Below are positions 9,303 through 15,045 of a stretch of DNA of 15,045 nt, piece after piece. Source of the stretch: Clostridia bacterium (GTDB taxonomy: Bacteria > Bacillota > Clostridia > Oscillospirales > Acutalibacteraceae). Location of the stretch: assembly GCA_900764115.1 (NCBI GenBank), contig CAAFMR010000204.1:1-15045 (forward strand), written 5' to 3'. The notes below the pieces were generated by a model. That model was not told where the DNA came from. It saw nothing but the letters and a program-made list of their open reading frames with translations, and made no database searches. How positions within the stretch are numbered: the first letter of the stretch is position 1; every line of letters begins with the position of its first letter. A program made the position numbers and the translations under genes.

Positions 9303-9331
9303 ATTTTAGCACAACCTCCGTCGCTTGTCAA
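9303..9331 (-). promoter_or_regulatory. Sigma-A promoter of the glutamate synthase operon
   Basis: On the minus strand, a consensus -35 TTGACA (9326-9331) and a -10 TAAAAT (9303-9308) are separated by exactly 17 nt. This predicts a start near 9296 and an untranslated leader of about 90 nt before the first gene. The spacing and match are near ideal for a housekeeping promoter, which fits control by attenuation downstream rather than by promoter strength. Confidence 0.82.
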
Positions 9332-9361
9332 TCGGTTTTGGGAAAAAATCCGGAAACGGCA

Positions 9362-9403
9362 AACGGCGGGGCAGCTTTGCAATTTTTGCAATGCCCCGCC
9401 GTT
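9362..9403 (-). terminator. Terminator downstream of glgA
   Basis: An 11-bp GC-rich inverted repeat (9362-9372 with 9393-9403) encloses a second, AT-rich self-complementary pair TTGCAA/TTGCAA (9377-9382 with 9386-9391). It lies 57 nt after the glgA stop and separates the glycogen cluster from the promoter of the next operon. The tail on the minus strand is only moderately T-rich (TTTGCCGTTT, then a T6 run about 15 nt later), so efficiency is uncertain. The interval 9404-9459 shows nothing further. Confidence 0.7.
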
Positions 9404-9459
9404 GATTATCGAGCGAAATATACTGCCTGTTATTGCCTTGGCACCGTTTATCCGGCAAA

Positions 9460-10884
9460 TCAGCCCTTGATCAGTTCCCGGTACATCCGGATATACTCGT
9501 TGGCGGAGCGTCCCCAGCTGAAATCCTCCGCCATACAGCGCTGCCGCAGCTCGGCGAAGAAATCGCCGTTGGCATACGCCCCCAGCGCCCGGTCGATGGC
9601 GCCCAGCATATCCCCGGCATTGTAGGTCTTGAAGGTGAAGCCGAAGCCGCCCTCATCGCCGCAATCCCGGATGCTGTCCTTGAGACCGCCGGTTTCCCGC
9701 ACCACCGGCACGGTGCCGTAGCGGCATGCCACCATTTGGGACAGACCGCAGGGCTCGCTCTTGGAGGGCATCAGGAAAATATCGGCGGCGGCATAGATTT
9801 TCCGCGCCAGCTCCGGTACAAAGCCTACGCAATAGCAGAACTTATCCGGATACCGCCCCTGCAGCTCCCGGAAGAAGTTTTCATACACCCATTCGCCGGA
9901 GCCGAGAATCACCAGCTGCACATCCCGGGTCAGCAGCTCGTCGGCGATATACCGCACCAGATCCAGCCCCTTGTGGGACGCCAGCCGGGTGACCATGGCG
10001 ATCATCGGCACATCCGGGCGCTGGGGGAGGTTCAGCCGCGCCTGCAGCGCCTGCTTGTTGGCGGCTTTTCCGGCGGCGACGGTTTCCGCTGAATAGGTTT
10101 TGAACACATCCGGGTCCTTGGCGGGGTCGTAGCTGTCGGTGTCGATGCCGTTGAGAATGCCCTGAACCTTCCATGCCCGCGCCTGCAGGATGGGGTCCAG
10201 CCCCCAGGAGAACCAGGGGTCCAGAATTTCTTTAGCATAGGTGGGGCTGACGGTGGTGACCCGGTCGGCGGTCTCGATGCCCGCTTTCATATAGTTGACG
10301 CAGCCGTCGTATTCAATCAGCTGGCTGCAGCCCTGGGGAACGCCCACCACATCCTCCAGCAGCTCCATACCGTATTTGCCCTGGTATTGAATGTTGTGGA
10401 TGGTGAATACTGTCTTGATACCCTCAAAGCCCTCCCGGGTGGCATAGAACAGGCTGTAATAGAGCGGGGTCAGGGCGCTCTGCCAGTCGTTGCAGTGGAT
10501 GACATCCGGCTTAAAGCCGATGTGGGGGAGCATCTCCAGCACCGCCCGGGCGAAAAACGCAAACCGCTCGGCATCGTCATAGTGACCGTACAGCCCCTGC
10601 CGTTTGAAATAATACTGGTTGTCCAGCAGATAGTAGATCACGCCGTTGACCTTTGCCTCAAACACGCCGCAATACTGCCGCCGCCATGCCACCGGCACCG
10701 ACAGACTGGTGAGGAAGGTCATATGCTCCCGCAGCTCCTGAGGCACCGACTCATACAGCGGCATCGCCACCCGGCAGCCGATGAGCCGCTGGCGCATGGC
10801 ATGGGGCAGGCTGCCTGCCACATCCGCCAGTCCGCCGGAGGCGGCAAAGGGGACAGCCTCGCTGGACACAAACAAGACTTTCAT
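9460..10884 (-). CDS. glgA: Glycogen synthase (ADP-glucose)
   Basis: This GT5 retaining glycosyltransferase transfers glucose from ADP-glucose to the growing alpha-1,4-glucan. The 474 residues match the family (about 476). N-terminal Rossmann domain: MKVLFVSSEAVPF and GGLADVAGSLP. Acceptor/donor motifs: CNDWQSAL (131-138), FTIHNIQYQG, TVSPTYAKEI, NGID (245-248), TRLASHKG with Arg300 and Lys305, and the catalytic-loop Glu377 in SKSEPCGLSQMVA, followed by RETGGL. The usual KTGGL ADP-glucose motif reads ASGGL here, with Ala15 in place of Lys15 of the E. coli enzyme. This form seems common in Firmicutes but is noted. Two ATGs are possible. AAAGGAG at 10896-10902 is only 2 nt from the ATG at 10893 but 11 nt from the ATG at 10884, which also gives the standard N-terminus. 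It starts 31 nt after glgD and is the last gene of the cluster. Confidence 0.96.
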   Translation of the reverse strand: MKVLFVSSEAVPFAASGGLADVAGSLPHAMRQRLIGCRVAMPLYESVPQELREHMTFLTSLSVPVAWRRQYCGVFEAKVNGVIYYLLDNQYYFKRQGLYGHYDDAERFAFFARAVLEMLPHIGFKPDVIHCNDWQSALTPLYYSLFYATREGFEGIKTVFTIHNIQYQGKYGMELLEDVVGVPQGCSQLIEYDGCVNYMKAGIETADRVTTVSPTYAKEILDPWFSWGLDPILQARAWKVQGILNGIDTDSYDPAKDPDVFKTYSAETVAAGKAANKQALQARLNLPQRPDVPMIAMVTRLASHKGLDLVRYIADELLTRDVQLVILGSGEWVYENFFRELQGRYPDKFCYCVGFVPELARKIYAAADIFLMPSKSEPCGLSQMVACRYGTVPVVRETGGLKDSIRDCGDEGGFGFTFKTYNAGDMLGAIDRALGAYANGDFFAELRQRCMAEDFSWGRSANEYIRMYRELIKG

Positions 10885-10895
10885 ATTCTTCATCG

Positions 10896-10902
10896 CTCCT
10901 TT
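10896..10902 (-). promoter_or_regulatory. Ribosome binding site deciding the glgA start
   Basis: AAAGGAG on the minus strand, 11 nt before the ATG at 10884 and only 2 nt before the alternative ATG at 10893. It favours the shorter protein. Confidence 0.6.
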
Positions 10903-10915
10903 GTCGTATTCTGCA

Positions 10916-12028
10916 TTATACAATGGTATCCTTGGCAATGTAGACAGGGTAGCTGGCAAAGCCCTGCAGGGTGCGCCCGCTGCGGAATACCGCATTTTTG
11001 TCGGCGATAATGCATTTCAGCACGCAGCCGCCGTCCACCGTCACGTCCTGCATAATCACGCAATCCTCCAGCACCGCGTCACGGGCAATGGTCACGCCCC
11101 GGAAGATGACGCTGTTGCGCACGGAGCCATCGATACGGGCGCCGTCCGCCACCAGCGAATTGGTGACATCGGCGTGCAGTCCGTATTGCGCCGGGGCGCA
11201 ATCCCGCACCTTGGTGTAGACCGGGCGGGCTTTGGGAAACAGCTCCGCCCGCACCGCCGGATTCAGCAGCGCCAGATTGGCGCGATAATAGCTGTCCAGC
11301 GAATAAATCGGCATCAGCGTGCCGGTCAGCTCATAGCCCTGGATTTTCAGCTCTCGCAGGCGGCTCTGGAGAATATCCCGCTCAAAATGATACTGGTTGC
11401 GTGCCACTGCCTCCCGGACGGTGCGCATAAGCCAATCCTTGCCCATTATGTAGATGCCCACGCCATAGCAGGCTTCGGTATCCCCCAGGCGCCCGATAAG
11501 CATATCCGTCACCCGCCCGGCGGCGTCTACGCCGATCTGCGGAATATCCGCCAGCGCCGGCACGGCGCCCCGGTGGTATACCATCGTCACATCCGCGCCG
11601 CTTTCGGCGTGCTTCTGCAGGATGGGGGCATAGTCCACGTTGGCGACGGTGTGGCAGTCGGACAGCACCACATATTCCTCTTTGGAATGGGAGAGGAACG
11701 CCATCGCGTCGTTGAGGGAGCTGATGCGTCCCTGATACATCTCGTCATCGCTGCTGCGGGGCGGCAGGAAAAACAGCCCCTCGTTCTTCCGGGACAGATC
11801 CCAGGCTTTGCCGGAGCCGATATGATCCATCAGGGAATGATACCGGTTTTTGGTGATGACGCCCACCTTAGTCAGACCGGCGTTGACCATGCCGGACAGC
11901 ACAAAGTCAATGAGCCGATACCGACCGCCGAAGGGCAGGGAGCCCATAGAGCGCACCGCCGTGCAATCCCGCAGGGCATCGTCGTGCATACTGGCGAAAA
12001 TCAAGCCTACCGCTGTATATTTACGCAT
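10916..12028 (-). CDS. glgD: Glucose-1-phosphate adenylyltransferase regulatory-type subunit GlgD
   Basis: This 370-residue paralogue of GlgC has a nucleotidyltransferase-like domain (about 1-240) and a C-terminal left-handed beta-helix (about 280-360, [36 protein letters not shown]). The N-terminus has [11 protein letters not shown] where active enzymes carry the phosphate-binding GGxGxRL, although the later [13 protein letters not shown] matches GlgC. It is therefore almost certainly non-catalytic and acts by assembling with GlgC, as described for Firmicutes GlgC/GlgD pairs. The start ATG overlaps the glgC stop region by 8 nt and has GGGGAGGTG 7 nt upstream. glgA follows after 31 nt. Confidence 0.95.
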   Translation of the reverse strand: MRKYTAVGLIFASMHDDALRDCTAVRSMGSLPFGGRYRLIDFVLSGMVNAGLTKVGVITKNRYHSLMDHIGSGKAWDLSRKNEGLFFLPPRSSDDEMYQGRISSLNDAMAFLSHSKEEYVVLSDCHTVANVDYAPILQKHAESGADVTMVYHRGAVPALADIPQIGVDAAGRVTDMLIGRLGDTEACYGVGIYIMGKDWLMRTVREAVARNQYHFERDILQSRLRELKIQGYELTGTLMPIYSLDSYYRANLALLNPAVRAELFPKARPVYTKVRDCAPAQYGLHADVTNSLVADGARIDGSVRNSVIFRGVTIARDAVLEDCVIMQDVTVDGGCVLKCIIADKNAVFRSGRTLQGFASYPVYIAKDTIV

Positions 12029-13253
12029 GGACAGACACCTCCCCGTTCTCCGGTATATTGTTTTCTACCATCGCCTTGGCTTCCACGGTTGCCCCGGCGC
12101 CCACCCGCATGCCGGCGGCGACCACCGCCACGCCCCAGTGGGTCAGGTCGGCGCATTCCTCCGGGCTTTCCCCCACCCGGGCATTTTCCCCGATTTCGGT
12201 GTTCTCCGCCAGAATGGCGTATTGCACCCGGGCGCCCTTGCGCACCACCGTGCCGGGCATCAGGATGGAATCCACGATCTCCGCGCCCTCCTCCACGGTG
12301 ACGCCGGAAAAGATGACGGAATATTCCACCTTACCGCTGACGGAGCAGCCCTCCGCCAGAATGCTGTTCTGCACCTGTGCCGTCGCCGCCAGATAGTGGG
12401 GCGGCATTCCCGGCGTGCGGGAATAGATTTTCCAGGTGGGATCCGCCAGATCCAGGGGCACGTGGGGATTGAGCAGGTCCAGATTAGCTTCCCACAGGCT
12501 TTCGATGGTGCCTACATCCTTCCAGTAGCCCTCAAACCGGTAGGCAAACATCCGCTCGCCGCCCTCCAGCATGGCGGGCAGCACATTCTTGCCGAAATCA
12601 TTTTGGGAGTGGGGGTCATCCTCGTCGGCAATCAGGTATTGCCGCAGCTTTTTCCAGCTGAAGATGTAAATGCCCATGCTGGCGAGGGTGCTTTTGGGGT
12701 GCGCGGGCTTTTCGTCGAATTCATAGATGGAGTCGTCCTCTCGGGTGTTGAGGATACCAAAGCGGCTCGCCTCCTCCTTGGGCACATCCAGCACGGCGAT
12801 GGTGCAGTCGGCGTTGTTGGCTTTATGCGCCGCCAGCATCCGGCTGTAGTCCATCTTATAGATATGGTCGCCGGACAGCACCAGCACATATTCCGGGTCG
12901 TAGCGCTCAATAAAATCAATGTTCTGATAGATGGCGTTGGCGGTGCCCTTGTACCAGTCGCCGCCCTTGTTGCGCTGGTAGGGGGGCAGCACATGTACGC
13001 CCGCGTCCATCCGGTCCAGATCCCAGGGCTGCCCGGAGCCGATATAGTCATTCAGCTCCAGGGGCTGATACTGGGTCAGCACACCCACGGTCTCAATGCC
13101 GGAATTAACGCAGTTGGACAGAGGAAAATCAATGATACGGTACTTGCCGCCGTAGGGGACGGCGGGCTTGGCGATGCGGCGGGTCAGCGCATATAGGCGG
13201 CTGCCCTGTCCGCCCGCCAGCAGCATGGCGACGCACTCTTGTTTACGGAACAT
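12021..13253 (-). CDS. glgC: Glucose-1-phosphate adenylyltransferase (ADP-glucose pyrophosphorylase)
   Basis: It makes ADP-glucose and pyrophosphate from ATP and glucose-1-phosphate, the committed step of glycogen synthesis. The 410 residues begin with the nucleotidyltransferase motif [10 protein letters not shown] (11-20) and [19 protein letters not shown]. They continue with [12 protein letters not shown] (100-111), [11 protein letters not shown] with the metal-binding Asp129, FDEKPAHPK (179-187), and [16 protein letters not shown] around 242-257. A hexapeptide-repeat beta-helix fills about 290-400. The frame is open 17 codons upstream inside glgB, but AGGAGGGAG 8 nt before the chosen ATG and the family N-terminus fix the start. 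It overlaps glgB by 11 nt and glgD by 8 nt, so translation of the three genes is probably coupled. Confidence 0.97.
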   Translation of the reverse strand: MFRKQECVAMLLAGGQGSRLYALTRRIAKPAVPYGGKYRIIDFPLSNCVNSGIETVGVLTQYQPLELNDYIGSGQPWDLDRMDAGVHVLPPYQRNKGGDWYKGTANAIYQNIDFIERYDPEYVLVLSGDHIYKMDYSRMLAAHKANNADCTIAVLDVPKEEASRFGILNTREDDSIYEFDEKPAHPKSTLASMGIYIFSWKKLRQYLIADEDDPHSQNDFGKNVLPAMLEGGERMFAYRFEGYWKDVGTIESLWEANLDLLNPHVPLDLADPTWKIYSRTPGMPPHYLAATAQVQNSILAEGCSVSGKVEYSVIFSGVTVEEGAEIVDSILMPGTVVRKGARVQYAILAENTEIGENARVGESPEECADLTHWGVAVVAAGMRVGAGATVEAKAMVENNIPENGEVSVHA

Positions 13254-15045
13254 GAACGGTTCTCCCTCCTGTTTTGGAATGGGTCTTATCCGGGTCGGCG
13301 GCACCCTTGCGGGTGTGCGCCGGCTTATTGGCAGGATGCGGGGTCGGCGGGCGCCGCCGGTTTTGCAGCAGTAGCACCGACAAAGGCGGCAGGGTCAGCT
13401 CGGCGGAATGCTCCAGCCCGTGGCAGGGCTGCTTCTGCACGGTGATCTTGGCATTGCGGACATTTCCGCCGCCGAATTCCGCCAGATCGGAATTGAACAG
13501 CTCCACCCAGGTGCCGCCGGCAGGCAGCCCGATGCGGTAATGGGTGCGTTTCACGGGGGTGAAGTTGCACACCGCCACGATCTCCTTACCCTGCCGGTCG
13601 ATGCGGCGGAATACGATCACGCTCTGGGCGTTGTCGTCGTTGGCAATCCACTGGAAGCCCTCCCAGGAGAAATCGTTTTCCCACAGAGCGGGAGTCTCCC
13701 GGTACAGGTGATTGAGGGTGCGGACATAGTGGCGCAGCATCCGGTGGCTCTCGTAGTCCAGCAGCAGCCAGTCCAGCCCGTTTTCATAGTCCCATTCCTT
13801 GAACTGACCGAATTCGCTGCCCATAAACAGCAGCTTTTTGCCGGGATGGGTCATCATATAGCCCAGGAACACCCGCAGTCCGGCAAATTTCTCCTCATAG
13901 CTGCCGGGCATCTTATTGATGAGAGAGCCTTTGCCGTGTACCACCTCGTCGTGGGAGATGGGCAGAATAAAATTCTCCGAAAAGGCATACATCATGGAAA
14001 AGGTCAGCAGATTTTGGTTGCCCTTGCGGAACAGCGGGTCCATGGAGGTATACCGGAGCATGTCGTTCATCCAGCCCATATTCCACTTATAGTTAAAACC
14101 CAGCCCGCCGTCGGCGGTGGGGCGGGATACCAGCGGCCATGCAGTGGATTCCTCCGCAATCATCAGGGCATCCGGATGGGCGGCAAACACCGTTTCATTA
14201 AGCTGCCGCAGGAATGCTACCGCCTCCAGATTTTCGTGTCCGCCGTGGCAGTTAGGGACCCATTCCCCGTCCCGACGGTTATAATCCAGATACAGCATAG
14301 ACGCCACCGCGTCCACCCGCACCCCGTCTGCGTGAAATTCCTCCAGCCAATACAGCACATTGGAGATGAGGAAGGAGCGCACCTGGGGCTTGGCATAATC
14401 GAACACGCAGGTGCCCCATTCTTTATGCTCCCCCTTGCGGGGATCCGCATATTCATAGCAGGGACTGCCGTCGAACCGGTACAGCCCGGTGGCATCCTTG
14501 GGAAAATGCGCCGGCACCCAATCCAGAATCACGCCGATGCCCGCCTGATGGCAGGCGTCCACGAAATACATAAAATCCTCCGGCGTGCCGTAGCGGGAGG
14601 TGGGGGCGTAATAGCCAGTGACCTGATATCCCCAGGAGCCGTCATAGGGATGCTCCATAATGGGCAGCAGCTCAATGTGGGTATAGCCCATCTCCTGCAC
14701 ATAGGGGATCAGCTCCTCCGCCAGCTTGCGGTAGGAAAAGGGATTGCCGTCGGTATACCGGCGCCAGGAGCCGGTGTGTACCTCATAGATGTTCATGGGG
14801 CAGTCGTAGACGCTGCCGGCGGCTTTTTGGCGGAACCAGTCCCCGTCGCCCCAGCGGTAGCTGCCGGTTTCAAACACCTTGGATGCTGTACCGGGACGGG
14901 TCTCCTGATGGATGGCGCAGGGGTCGCATTTATCCACCGCCTGTCCGTCGGCACCCACCACATGATATTTATAGCAGGCATACGGCTCAATATGCTGAAG
15001 CGTGCAGGCAAAAATGCCGCCCTCCAGCCTCTCCATAGGCTGGGC
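13243..15045 (-). CDS. glgB: 1,4-alpha-glucan branching enzyme (5' end outside window)
   Basis: This GH13 enzyme introduces alpha-1,6 branches into glycogen. The 600 visible residues are open to the window edge, and the start, with part of the CBM48-type N-terminal domain, is missing. Catalytic regions in visible numbering: DWVPAHF (175-181), the nucleophile Asp245 in [11 protein letters not shown], the general acid Glu298 in [10 protein letters not shown], and Asp366 in [27 protein letters not shown] (407-420) is also typical. The C-terminal beta-sandwich seems to end at PLSVLLLQ (residue 561). It is followed by about 40 residues rich in Pro, Arg, Lys, His and Thr that look unstructured and run 11 nt into glgC. 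An in-frame ATG at 15036 is internal by family comparison and is not taken as the start. Confidence 0.95.
   Translation of the reverse strand, partial: AQPMERLEGGIFACTLQHIEPYACYKYHVVGADGQAVDKCDPCAIHQETRPGTASKVFETGSYRWGDGDWFRQKAAGSVYDCPMNIYEVHTGSWRRYTDGNPFSYRKLAEELIPYVQEMGYTHIELLPIMEHPYDGSWGYQVTGYYAPTSRYGTPEDFMYFVDACHQAGIGVILDWVPAHFPKDATGLYRFDGSPCYEYADPRKGEHKEWGTCVFDYAKPQVRSFLISNVLYWLEEFHADGVRVDAVASMLYLDYNRRDGEWVPNCHGGHENLEAVAFLRQLNETVFAAHPDALMIAEESTAWPLVSRPTADGGLGFNYKWNMGWMNDMLRYTSMDPLFRKGNQNLLTFSMMYAFSENFILPISHDEVVHGKGSLINKMPGSYEEKFAGLRVFLGYMMTHPGKKLLFMGSEFGQFKEWDYENGLDWLLLDYESHRMLRHYVRTLNHLYRETPALWENDFSWEGFQWIANDDNAQSVIVFRRIDRQGKEIVAVCNFTPVKRTHYRIGLPAGGTWVELFNSDLAEFGGGNVRNAKITVQKQPCHGLEHSAELTLPPLSVLLLQNRRRPPTPHPANKPAHTRKGAADPDKTHSKTGGRTVHVP
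13296..13322 (-). other. Stem-loop with GCAA tetraloop in the glgB 3' tail
   Basis: On the minus strand a CACCC/GGGTG stem (13311-13315 with 13302-13306) closes a GCAA tetraloop, and a second CGGCG/CGCCG pairing lies outside a small asymmetric loop. It falls in the codons of the extra C-terminal tail of GlgB, upstream of glgC, and has no T-tract, so it is not a terminator. It could be an mRNA structure tuning glgC expression or a relic intergenic hairpin. This is low certainty. Confidence 0.35.

Noticed and set aside
9206..9391. N-terminal extension of the glutaminase subunit
   Set aside because: The extension would be encoded by the promoter, attenuator and glgA terminator region, and the predicted transcript starts after its first codons.
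10781..12301. 506-residue plus-strand frame opposite glgA, glgD and glgC
   Set aside because: It covers parts of three genes with clear motifs on the minus strand. The tail is Pro/Arg low-complexity sequence typical of antisense reading.

Overview
The window reads as a chromosomal segment of a GC-rich Gram-positive anaerobe of the class Clostridia, most likely an Oscillospiraceae/Ruminococcaceae-type gut bacterium. The grounds are a DapL-type diaminopimelate route, a glgB-glgC-glgD-glgA cluster with a non-catalytic GlgD, an archaeal-style glutamate synthase split into three genes, a short clostridial glutamine synthetase next to an ANTAR-domain regulator, strong AAGGAGG-type ribosome binding sites and very dense packing. 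The taxonomic call is inference.

Layout. All twelve well-supported genes lie on the minus strand, so transcription runs from high to low coordinates. Only the 3' end of a small, AT-richer plus-strand ORF (2-163) converges on them. From right to left there are two units. (1) Glycogen synthesis, 15045 to 9460: glgB (5' end outside the window), glgC, glgD, glgA. glgB/glgC and glgC/glgD overlap, and a hairpin terminator follows glgA at 9362-9403. (2) A nitrogen, CTP and lysine/cell-wall unit, 9205 to 330: glutamate synthase glutaminase subunit, ferredoxin/FMN subunit and GXGXG subunit, then a short glutamine synthetase, an ANTAR regulator with a degenerate receiver, CTP synthase (pyrG), diaminopimelate epimerase (dapF) and LL-diaminopimelate aminotransferase (dapL). 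Gaps within unit 2 are 1 to 49 nt, with one 31-nt overlap, and it ends at a bidirectional terminator at 262-300.

The most interesting element is the leader of unit 2. A near-consensus sigma-A promoter (TTGACA, 17 nt, TAAAAT) is followed by a long hairpin with a U-rich tail, i.e. a transcription attenuator. Its 5' arm can instead form a 7-bp stem capped by the six-base loop AAAGGC. The A at loop position 1 and G at position 4 are the signature recognised by ANTAR antiterminators, and an ANTAR protein is encoded in the same unit. This suggests an autoregulated antitermination switch for glutamine/glutamate metabolism that may also extend to CTP and lysine/DAP genes. Only one such hairpin is visible, whereas the textbook ANTAR target has two.

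How the genes work together. Glutamine synthetase and glutamate synthase would form the ammonium-assimilating GS-GOGAT cycle. No NAD(P)H-dependent GltD subunit is present, and the FMN subunit carries its own ferredoxin domain. CTP synthase consumes glutamine, DapL uses glutamate as amino donor, and DapF makes the meso-diaminopimelate used for lysine and peptidoglycan. The glutamine synthetase is itself unusual: it is short and has lysine where the ammonium-site flap glutamate normally sits.
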